Below are positions 1 to 5,772 of a DNA stretch of 8,297 nucleotides, one piece after another. Within the stretch, counting starts at the first letter, position 1; each line of letters opens with the position of its first letter. Origin of the DNA: JAFGIT01 sp016929465 [NCBI: Candidatus Coatesbacteria bacterium] (lineage in GTDB: Bacteria > B130-G9). A program made the translations under genes and the position numbers. Where the stretch lies: contig JAFGIT010000274.1 of the NCBI GenBank assembly GCA_016929465.1, positions 1-8,297 of the forward strand, written 5' to 3'. The notes beneath the pieces were generated by a model. The model was not told the DNA's origin and did not search any database. It saw nothing but the letters and a program-made list of their open reading frames with translations.

Positions 1-1
1 C

Positions 2-730
2 TACATCGACAAGTGGACTCGCGAGACTCGTGCGAAGTATTTCCTTTTATGGGGTCATCAGGCGTCGCTCCAGGACAAATTGATCGACGCGAAGAGCCAT
101 TTCGCAGAGGCGAGCCGGCTGGGCTATGAGAATGCAGGCATCATGAACAACCTCTCCATCTACTATCAGCGGGCTGGAATGGCAGACGAGGCAGTCATAG
201 CGATGAAACGTGCAGCGGAGCTCGAGCCAAACAACGGGAGATTTCTGACGAGACTCGGCATACTATATTACAATATCGGCAGACTGAACGACGCTATCGA
301 CGGCTTGAAGAAAGCGATTGCCATCGACAGGAGCAATCCGGACGCAACGATTTACCTCGGCAACGCATTCATGGTCAAGGGCGACCAGGAACAGGCCGAG
401 AAGTACTTCAAGATGACGCTCGAGACTATGCCTCACAATATCCAGGCCCATAACAACCTTGGCTTCATCTACAAAGCACAGGGTCGATTCGATGAGGCCG
501 CCGAGCATTTCATGGAGGCGGTTCGAATTGGAACCGAGTCGTATATACCCTACTTCAACCTGGCGACGGTCTATTCGCTCAAGGGAGATAAGGACAGCGC
601 GTTCAAATGGCTGCGCCGTGGCAGGAGGTATATGGATTCGCGCGTTGTTAAATCTATACGGGAACATTCTGATTTCGATAGCATACGGAGCGATCCGCGA
701 TTCGATACCGTGCTCTCTCTGGAAGACTGA
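2..730 (+). CDS. TPR-repeat protein, 5'-truncated by window edge
   Basis: Tandem tetratricopeptide repeats, which fold as stacked helical hairpins and serve as protein-protein interaction scaffolds; partners and specific role cannot be read from the sequence. The frame is open to the window edge, and the codons before the TTG at 80 already encode a TPR-like helix pair (LLWGHQASL...DAKSHFAEASRLG). The TTG is therefore probably internal and the real start lies outside the window. At least four clear 34-residue repeats follow (about 134-235, 236-337, 338-439 and 440-541), with the usual G/A/Y-F/A and terminal P signature, e.g. NNLGFIYKAQGRFDEAAEHF. A fifth degenerate repeat lies near 542-625. 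The C-terminus carries a DSIRSDPRFDTVL tail, common at the end of bacterial TPR proteins. No transmembrane segment is visible in the part present. The stop is followed 19 bp later by the next gene on the same strand. Confidence 0.9.
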   Translation, partial: YIDKWTRETRAKYFLLWGHQASLQDKLIDAKSHFAEASRLGYENAGIMNNLSIYYQRAGMADEAVIAMKRAAELEPNNGRFLTRLGILYYNIGRLNDAIDGLKKAIAIDRSNPDATIYLGNAFMVKGDQEQAEKYFKMTLETMPHNIQAHNNLGFIYKAQGRFDEAAEHFMEAVRIGTESYIPYFNLATVYSLKGDKDSAFKWLRRGRRYMDSRVVKSIREHSDFDSIRSDPRFDTVLSLED

Positions 731-749
731 ATTAGACGGAAGGTTTGGC

Positions 750-1271
750 ATGAAAGACTGGGAAGGGGCCACTGCGCGGACCGCTTCGAGCAAAGCCGGC
801 GCTCTTTTTGTGCTGATTCTTGGTTTACTGGTCCCCGGCGGGGGACATATCTACCTCGGGCGGCGAAAGAAGGCCGCTGTTCTGGCCACGATTATCATCG
901 TGACCTTCTTTCTGGGCATATACCTAAATGGGAGGCTTTATGGCTTCGAGCAAGGACAAAGCGGTTCTGAAACGCTGATAAACTACATCGGTGCACTCGG
1001 GGGACTTGGTAATGGCATCCTGTATATCCTGGCAAAGGCCTCTGGCTTTGGAGAGGGCAACATTGAGGACAAGACATTCGAGCTTGGGGTGGCATTCCTC
1101 CTAAGCTCCGGGCTATTCAATATCCTCGCCGCTGCTGACGCTTACAGATGCTCGGTTGGTTACGATTACGACGCAGCCGAGGAGGCCAGGATCGCTGAAA
1201 AGGAGAAGAGGAAGTCGGAGAAGAAGGCCAGGGCCGCCAAAAGACAATCAGCCAAGCAGGTATCGAAATGA
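750..1271 (+). CDS. TM2/DUF6677-like four-helix membrane protein
   Basis: A 173-residue integral membrane protein of unknown function. The first hydrophobic segment (about residues 16-36) ends in LLVPGGGHIYLGRRKKA, the 'PG.GH.YLG...KG'-type signature seen in TM2 and DUF6677 proteins. Further hydrophobic segments lie at about 42-60, 78-97 and 111-130; the last (SSGLFNILAAADAYR) matches the conserved end of DUF6677-like proteins as I remember them. A lysine/arginine/glutamate-rich tail (about 141-173) is probably cytoplasmic and helical. The ATG at 750 is chosen because GGAAGG (738-743) lies 6 nt upstream. The frame is open further upstream, but that stretch only shadows the TPR gene. Its stop overlaps the next start (ATGA), which points to translational coupling. 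The family assignment is by motif memory, not by search. Confidence 0.8.
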   Translation: MKDWEGATARTASSKAGALFVLILGLLVPGGGHIYLGRRKKAAVLATIIIVTFFLGIYLNGRLYGFEQGQSGSETLINYIGALGGLGNGILYILAKASGFGEGNIEDKTFELGVAFLLSSGLFNILAAADAYRCSVGYDYDAAEEARIAEKEKRKSEKKARAAKRQSAKQVSK

Positions 1272-1435
1272 CACACTTCCTTTGTCTGGTATATTTATCC
1301 CTCGCGATTTCAATTGTAGTTTCAGTCACGGCGACGAATGACCCCTCGAAGATGCTGAGACGTTCGCTCAGGTACTTCTGCTTCCTGGTGGTAGGCTCGA
1401 TCGCCGCAGGCTGGATAATGCTTCTATTCTCATAA
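1268..1435 (+). CDS. Small two-helix membrane protein, 55 aa
   Basis: A short gene easily missed by length filters. It starts at an ATG that shares ATGA with the stop of the preceding membrane-protein gene. It encodes 55 residues: a hydrophobic segment (FLCLVYLSLAISIVVSVTA, residues 4-22), a short polar loop with basic residues (TNDPSKMLRRSLRY, 23-36) and a second hydrophobic segment (FCFLVVGSIAAGWIMLLFS, 37-55) running to the stop. The positively charged loop predicts both ends outside and the loop in the cytoplasm. No catalytic motif is present and I do not recognise a named family. The 4-bp overlap, the clean two-helix layout and the good fit between the neighbouring genes make it likely real. 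An obligate partner or subunit of the upstream DUF6677-like protein is a reasonable inference. The aldehyde dehydrogenase begins 29 bp after its stop. Confidence 0.75.
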   Translation: MTHFLCLVYLSLAISIVVSVTATNDPSKMLRRSLRYFCFLVVGSIAAGWIMLLFS

Positions 1436-1464
1436 TAATTCTCGACAAGCATCTGGAGGTTTCT

Positions 1465-2958
1465 ATGCCGGTTGAATGCAAGAATTACATAAACGGCCAG
1501 TGGGTGGATAGCGTTTCGGGTCGGACCTACGAGAACCGGAATCCCGCGAATCCCGATGACCTGATCGCCACACACCAGAAATCAAACGCTGAGGACGTTG
1601 ACCGCGCTATGAAGGCGGCGCGCGCCGCTCAGAAGAAGTGGGCGCTCGTGCCGGCTCCGAAGCGTGGTGAGATTCTGTTCAAGGTGGGCGACATTCTGAG
1701 ACGCCGCAAAGAGGAGATCGCCCGGGACATGACCCGTGAGATGGGCAAGGTCATTGCCGAGACTCGCGGCGACGTCCAGGAGGCCATAGACATGGCCTTC
1801 TATGCGGCTGGAGAAGGCCGCAGATGCTTCGGCCAGACCGTCCCAGCGGAGATGCCCGACAAGTTCGCGATGTCGATCAGGTCCCCGATTGGCGTCATCT
1901 CAGCGATCACTCCCTGGAACTTCCCCATCGCAATCCCATCATGGAAATCTCTGCCAGCAATCGTCGTCGGTAATGCGGTTGTCATCAAGCCCGCGACCCT
2001 GACCCCGCTCTCCGTCATCCACTTTGCAGAGGTCTATGAAGAAGCCGGCCTCCCACCGGGAGTATTCAACGTGGTCACCGGCTCAGGCGCGGAGATAGGC
2101 GATGAAATGGTCACCCACAAGGAGATCAACCTCATCTCCTTCACCGGCTCCACAGAGATCGGCACCGACATCAGCGTCAAGGCCGCAAAGGGAATGAAGC
2201 GAGTTTGTCTCGAGATGGGCGGCAAGAACGCCATCATGGTCATGGAAGATGCCAAGCTCGACCTCGCGCTGGAAGGCGCGGTCTGGGGCGGTTTCGGAAC
2301 CACAGGCCAGCGCTGCACCGCGACGAGCAGGGTCATCGTCCACAGGAAAGTCGCACAGGAGTTCGCCGATAGGTTCGTCGCAATGACCAAGAAATTGAAG
2401 CTCGGCGATGGCCTCGATCCGTCGGTTCAGGTTGGCCCGACTGTAAGCGAATCCCAGCTCAAATCTGTTCACTCCTACGTCGAGATCGGCAAGGCAGAGG
2501 GCGCCGAGCTGCTGACTGGTGGGAAGCGATGCACTGCACCGGGCTGCGAGAAGGGCAGCTTCTACGAGCCCACGATCTTCTATAATGTGAAGAGAGACAT
2601 GAGAATTGCCCGCGAGGAGATATTCGGGCCGGTCGTATCGGTAATCGTCGTCGATGACCTCGCCGAGGCGATCGACATCTGCAACGACACCGCCTACGGC
2701 CTGTCTGGAGCCATCTACACCCAGGACGTCAATAATGCGTTCGTTGCGATGCGCGAAGTCCATACCGGCATATTCTACGTCAACGCACCGACAATCGGCG
2801 CCGAGATACAGCTGCCGTTCGGCGGCACGAAGGGAACCGGCAATGGCCATAGAGAGGCCGGCACCGCTGCTCTGGACGTGTTCTGCGAGTGGAAAGCTGT
2901 TTACGTCGACTTCAGCGGCAAACTCCAGAGGGCTCAGATAGACGACTTCGAGAATTAG
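1465..2958 (+). CDS. NAD(P)-dependent aldehyde dehydrogenase
   Basis: A full-length 497-residue ALDH-superfamily enzyme that should oxidise an aldehyde or semialdehyde to the acid with NAD(P)+ in the cytoplasm. All catalytic landmarks are present: PWNFP (150-154, oxyanion Asn152), cofactor Lys175 in VVIKPA, the Rossmann motif FTGSTEIG (226-233), general base Glu250 in LEMGGKN, nucleophile Cys284 in GQRCTA, and Glu385 in EEIFGPV. The C-terminal APTIGAEIQLPFGGTKGTGN resembles the group that includes Bacillus alpha-ketoglutarate semialdehyde dehydrogenase and an uncharacterised Kuenenia enzyme. Substrate cannot be decided; succinate-, aminoadipate- and ketoglutarate-semialdehyde are all possible. 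The ATG at 1465 has GGAGG at 1455-1459 with 5-nt spacing, the best ribosome binding site on the plus strand here. Nothing in its neighbours points to a catabolic pathway. Transcription likely ends at the hairpin at 3020. Confidence 0.93.
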   Translation: MPVECKNYINGQWVDSVSGRTYENRNPANPDDLIATHQKSNAEDVDRAMKAARAAQKKWALVPAPKRGEILFKVGDILRRRKEEIARDMTREMGKVIAETRGDVQEAIDMAFYAAGEGRRCFGQTVPAEMPDKFAMSIRSPIGVISAITPWNFPIAIPSWKSLPAIVVGNAVVIKPATLTPLSVIHFAEVYEEAGLPPGVFNVVTGSGAEIGDEMVTHKEINLISFTGSTEIGTDISVKAAKGMKRVCLEMGGKNAIMVMEDAKLDLALEGAVWGGFGTTGQRCTATSRVIVHRKVAQEFADRFVAMTKKLKLGDGLDPSVQVGPTVSESQLKSVHSYVEIGKAEGAELLTGGKRCTAPGCEKGSFYEPTIFYNVKRDMRIAREEIFGPVVSVIVVDDLAEAIDICNDTAYGLSGAIYTQDVNNAFVAMREVHTGIFYVNAPTIGAEIQLPFGGTKGTGNGHREAGTAALDVFCEWKAVYVDFSGKLQRAQIDDFEN

Positions 2959-2963
2959 GCCCG

Positions 2964-2995
2964 GGGCCGCAGTCCGAATATTGTGGACATGGCCC
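2964..2995 (+). other. Imperfect hairpin just after the aldehyde dehydrogenase stop
   Basis: GGGCC (2964-2968) pairs with GGCCC (2991-2995), and GTCC (2972-2975) pairs with GGAC (2985-2988), around a small internal loop and a 9-nt AT-rich apical loop. No T-run follows, so it is not an intrinsic terminator by itself. It could protect the transcript 3' end or be chance pairing. Confidence 0.35.
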
Positions 2996-3019
2996 TCATT
3001 TCATAGTTGTATTTATCAC

Positions 3020-3049
3020 AAGGGCGGAGCCAGTCTCCGCCCTTTTTTT
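3020..3049 (+). terminator. Rho-independent terminator
   Basis: A perfect 10-bp stem, AAGGGCGGAG (3020-3029) against CTCCGCCCTT (3035-3044), closes a 5-nt loop CCAGT. An uninterrupted run of seven T follows (3043-3049, partly within the stem). It sits 61 bp after the aldehyde dehydrogenase stop and 63 bp before tsaB, so it separates two transcription units on the same strand. Confidence 0.92.
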
Positions 3050-3112
3050 GAGTGTCATTCAACCGAATGTGGGCGGATAGGTAGCCGTCATTAGATTGGG
3101 TCGAAATACGCT

Positions 3113-3832
3113 GTGAAGATACTTGCCGTAGATACGTCAACGAGAGTCGGTGCCGTGGGCTTCCTCGATACTGAGTCAGGCGCATCCGCAGAGGTCAACA
3201 TCTCTATCGGACAGACGCATTCACAGAGGTTGTTGGGCGCTATCGACTACCTTTTAGGAGTAGTCGAGTGCCCCTTGAGGGAAGTCGATACACTCGCAGT
3301 CTCTACCGGCCCCGGATCATTCACCGGCCTTAGGATCGGCATTAGTATCATGCAGGGGCTCGCGCTCGCGGAAGGCAAGAAACTGACGGCCTTCTCATCA
3401 CTCGAAGCGCTCGCCTTCAATTACGCCGGATGCTCGCATCCCATCTGCCCCATGATCGACGCAAGGCGGAGTGAGGTCTATTGCGGGCTATACCGGTTCG
3501 AGGGGATGAAGCTCATCGAGGAGGCTGTTGAACGAGTTGCCCCAGCTGCCGAATTCGTCCGACTCACGTCCGATGCCGAGACTGTGTTTCTGGGCGATGG
3601 CGCGATAGCATACTCTGATATCATCGAACGCGGGATGAACTGCAGATTCGTGATACCGGCGGAACAGAATGCCCACGTCCGGGGCGCAAGCATAGTTCGC
3701 CTGGTTGAGGCGATGTGCCCGCTCGCGATCGATCCGGGCGACATAAGACCTCGCTATCTGAGAAAATCGGACGCTGAGTTGGCCAAGAGAAAGCCTCGAG
3801 TTCCAACACACGGGTGTCGAGTTGACCGATAG
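3113..3832 (+). CDS. tsaB: tRNA threonylcarbamoyladenosine biosynthesis protein TsaB
   Basis: TsaB (YeaZ) is the ASKHA-fold, non-catalytic partner of TsaD in the cytoplasmic complex that installs t6A37 on ANN-decoding tRNAs. The 239-residue protein has the usual length. It shows the N-terminal phosphate-1-like strand MKILAVDTST, the helix with HSQRLL (36-41), the family hallmark STGPGSFTGLRIGI (64-77), the dimer/partner region with MIDARRSEVYCGLY (114-127), and the C-terminal RPRYLRKSDAE (212-222). The start is GTG. An in-frame TAG lies 21 bp upstream (3092-3094) and no ATG intervenes, so GTG is close to forced; no good Shine-Dalgarno is visible before it. The last 15 residues are basic and poorly conserved in kind. 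It overlaps rimI by 11 bp. The partner genes tsaC, tsaD and tsaE are not in this window. Confidence 0.93.
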   Translation: MKILAVDTSTRVGAVGFLDTESGASAEVNISIGQTHSQRLLGAIDYLLGVVECPLREVDTLAVSTGPGSFTGLRIGISIMQGLALAEGKKLTAFSSLEALAFNYAGCSHPICPMIDARRSEVYCGLYRFEGMKLIEEAVERVAPAAEFVRLTSDAETVFLGDGAIAYSDIIERGMNCRFVIPAEQNAHVRGASIVRLVEAMCPLAIDPGDIRPRYLRKSDAELAKRKPRVPTHGCRVDR

Positions 3833-4325
3833 CATATCAGCCAAAGAGCAATGCCAGGAATTCACGATACGCAAGTTCAGGGACAGAGACCTTCCAGCAA
3901 TTTACAGCCTCGAGCAGGAGGTCTTTGAGCACCCCTGGCCAAGATCAGCGTTCCTATACGTTGCTAAGTCGAATTGGGGACGCGGCGGCGAGATAATCCT
4001 CATGGAGACCAATGTCGAAAACTCGCCGCCAATTCTGGTCGGCTATTCCTGCATGACCTGGGAGAAGGGCATCGGCCACATCCTGAACCTTGGAGTATCG
4101 AAGGCATTCAGGGCGAAGAAATTGGGGGAGCGGCTTCTTTTGGCCACGCTGGAGAGATTCAGGGATAAGAAGCTCTCGATTGCAGTCTTGGAGGTCAGAA
4201 TATCGAACACCATCGCACAGCGGCTCTATGAGAAGCACGGATTCCAGGTTCACCACGTCGAGATGTCCTACTACCCGGACGGTGAGGACGGGCTGGTCAT
4301 GGTCTTGCCCCTTAAGGGCAGATGA
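3822..4325 (+). CDS. rimI: Ribosomal protein S18-alanine N-acetyltransferase RimI
   Basis: A GNAT-fold acetyltransferase, 167 residues, expected to acetylate the N-terminal alanine of ribosomal protein S18 with acetyl-CoA. Family features seen are SLEQEVFEHPWPRSAF (29-44), the core strand ILNLGVSKAFR (87-97), and LEVRISNTIAQRLYEKHGF (123-141). Glu124 and Tyr136 sit 12 residues apart, as do the catalytic Glu103 and Tyr115 of the E. coli enzyme. YYPDGEDGLVM (150-160) closes the domain. The acetyl-CoA loop, normally R/Q-x-x-G-x-G, reads RAKKLG (97-102), so the first glycine is replaced by lysine. The start is TTG, 11 bp inside tsaB; I see no ATG or GTG in frame nearby, so the start is only moderately sure. 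The pairing with tsaB is common in bacteria and supports RimI over another GNAT. The stop overlaps the cytochrome gene. Confidence 0.85.
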   Translation: MTDSISAKEQCQEFTIRKFRDRDLPAIYSLEQEVFEHPWPRSAFLYVAKSNWGRGGEIILMETNVENSPPILVGYSCMTWEKGIGHILNLGVSKAFRAKKLGERLLLATLERFRDKKLSIAVLEVRISNTIAQRLYEKHGFQVHHVEMSYYPDGEDGLVMVLPLKGR

Positions 4326-4876
4326 TGCGGGCTTTGCGAGTGTCGCTCGTCCTTTGCCTGGCAGCCGGAGTAACCATTTGCGGGTGCAGCGTTTCCCAGA
4401 CTAGCCTCGATAGTGTATCTGCTGAGAGCTCCCAGCCGGCCCTGTTGGACGCAAGCGCAAAGCCACTCGCACCACCTGGAAACTCGCACTACATCGGCCC
4501 GAATGAATGCAGAACCTGTCACCTCGAGCAATACGACAGCTGGCAGAAGACTGCCCACGCGAGATCCCTGAACGTCCTCATCGATAAAGGCAAATCAAAC
4601 TCGCCCGACTGCCTGCGATGCCACACGACGGGCTTCGGCGAGGCAAGCGGTTTTGGGGATGATGAGGCATCTCCCCTGCTCGCTGCAGTCACCTGCGAGG
4701 CTTGTCATGGCCCCGGATCGGAGCACGCAAGTATCAGGAAGAGTGGCGGCGCGGACGATGGGGAGTACGGCGAGGTCAACTGCTCACAATGCAGCATGGC
4801 CAGAATCTGCATCATCTGTCACAGGCCACCCTATTCAGAGATCAAGTCCGTCAAGGACGGAAAATATCACCGCTAG
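4322..4876 (+). CDS. Multiheme c-type cytochrome lipoprotein, cytochrome c554-like
   Basis: A 184-residue exported protein predicted to bind covalent c-type heme and carry electrons outside the cytoplasmic membrane. Residues 1-21 form a signal peptide (basic MMRALR, hydrophobic VSLVLCLAAGVTI) ending in ICGC. This is an acceptable lipobox with Cys22 as lipidation site, followed by a Ser/Ala-rich linker. Four canonical heme motifs are present: CRTCH (63-67), CLRCH (97-101), CEACH (125-129) and CIICH (163-167). A fifth, CSQCS (154-158), lacks the histidine. YIGPNECRTCHLEQYDSW and the nearby KTAHARS are typical of the cytochrome c554/c-prime family, as is the short C-terminal stretch ending in KYHR. 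H56, H79 and H135 are possible distal ligands. Starts at 4322 or 4325 both fit; AAGGG (4314-4318) favours 4325. The start overlaps the rimI stop. Redox partner and substrate are unknown. Confidence 0.85.
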   Translation: MMRALRVSLVLCLAAGVTICGCSVSQTSLDSVSAESSQPALLDASAKPLAPPGNSHYIGPNECRTCHLEQYDSWQKTAHARSLNVLIDKGKSNSPDCLRCHTTGFGEASGFGDDEASPLLAAVTCEACHGPGSEHASIRKSGGADDGEYGEVNCSQCSMARICIICHRPPYSEIKSVKDGKYHR

Positions 4877-4896
4877 TGACGAATGAGGCTCGGTGC

Positions 4897-5712
4897 CTAA
4901 ATCTCCCCAGCCTCTCCATCGGGGCTCGAGAGCAGCTGCTCGAAGCGCCTCATAGACAGGTCTATATAATCACTCTCGGAGTCAATTCCAACGAATCTGC
5001 GCCCATTCAGAGCCGCCGCAATGCCGGTGGTCGCGCTGCCGCAGAAGGGATCGAGGACCAGGTCACCCTCGGTGGTTGAGGCGAGGATCACTCGTCGCAA
5101 GAGCTCCAGCGGCTTCTGCGTCGGGTGCTTTCCATTCGATTTCTCGCAGTCCTTGGGAGAGCATATAGACCAGACCGTTCGCATCTGCCTTTCTGGCTTC
5201 TTGAGCGCATCGCCTTCGTGCCAATCGCCGCCGCGCATGTCGTCGTAGTTGAAGGTATGTCTCGCTTCAGGGTCCTTGATCGCCCATAGTAGAGTCTCAT
5301 GGCTTGCAGTGAAGTAACGGCAGCTGATATTGGGAGCGGCGTTTGGCTTGAACCAGGCGATGTCATTGAGCAGTTTGAAGCCAAGGAGCTGCAGGGCAAA
5401 GCCGCAAGCGTATATGGAATGGTAGGTTCCGCTAATCCAGATCGAGCCTTCTGGCTTGAGAACCCGCCTGCATTCGGAAATCCACGCCTTATGAAACTCG
5501 AAATCCGCCTCAATGCCGCTGCTGGTGTCCCACTCTCCCTTGTTGACACTTACCCTTTTCCCAGCATGGCACGTGAAGCCATCGTTGGAAAGATGATACG
5601 GCGGATCGGCAAAGACCATGTCGAAGTGGTCCTCACCAAATCCCCTTAGAACCTCGAGGCAATCGCCTTCGAAGAGGCTGAAGCCATCCCGTTCGTAGCG
5701 TGGTGTGCTCAT
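4897..5712 (-). CDS. Solitary beta-class DNA adenine methyltransferase (M.DpnA-like)
   Basis: An S-adenosylmethionine-dependent DNA methyltransferase with beta-class motif order. The catalytic motif IV DPPY (36-39) lies near the N-terminus; then come HPTQKP (196-201) and the SAM-binding motif I DPFCGSATTG (221-230). The stretches FADPPYHLSNDGFTCHAG, SVNKGEWD, VLKPEGSIWISGTYHSIY and NISCRYFTASHETLLWA closely recall M.DpnA and related enzymes that make N6-methyladenine, often in GATC. Target and base are inferred. The ATG at 5712 (271 residues) is preferred because MSTPRYERDGFSLFEGD matches the short lead of relatives. ATG at 5730 or GTG at 5769 would add 6 or 19 residues, the last leaving 3 bp after the upstream gene; no start has a clear ribosome binding site. 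It is the last gene of a minus-strand operon. No restriction gene is visible beside it, so it is probably an orphan regulatory or protective enzyme. Confidence 0.88.
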   Translation of the reverse strand: MSTPRYERDGFSLFEGDCLEVLRGFGEDHFDMVFADPPYHLSNDGFTCHAGKRVSVNKGEWDTSSGIEADFEFHKAWISECRRVLKPEGSIWISGTYHSIYACGFALQLLGFKLLNDIAWFKPNAAPNISCRYFTASHETLLWAIKDPEARHTFNYDDMRGGDWHEGDALKKPERQMRTVWSICSPKDCEKSNGKHPTQKPLELLRRVILASTTEGDLVLDPFCGSATTGIAAALNGRRFVGIDSESDYIDLSMRRFEQLLSSPDGEAGEI

Positions 5713-5772
5713 GGCGATGACATTTACCATGAAAACAGATAGACCGGCAAGGTCTGCTCGTGCGAACACCCG

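Noticed and set aside
459-749. Upstream in-frame extension of the DUF6677-like gene
   Set aside because: This stretch lies in another frame of the TPR gene, and its translation is Arg/Ser-rich without pattern. The ATG at 750 has its own ribosome binding site.
2083-2850. 255-residue open frame on the minus strand opposite the aldehyde dehydrogenase
   Set aside because: It lies wholly antisense to a gene with all ALDH motifs, has no recognisable domain, and arises from the GC-biased third positions of that gene.
3050-3112. Possible sigma-70 promoter before tsaB
   Set aside because: TTGAGT at 3048 could be a -35 box, but no acceptable -10 box occurs at 16-18 bp; the nearest (GGATAG) is at 21 bp and poor.
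4930-4941. Perfect 12-bp palindrome GAGCAGCTGCTC
   Set aside because: It lies within the methyltransferase coding sequence (residues EQLL region) and has no T-run or second copy seen nearby; it is explained by codon choice.
4653-5079. Plus-strand frames overlapping the cytochrome 3' end and running into the methyltransferase
   Set aside because: They conflict with two well-supported genes and show no domain or signal sequence.
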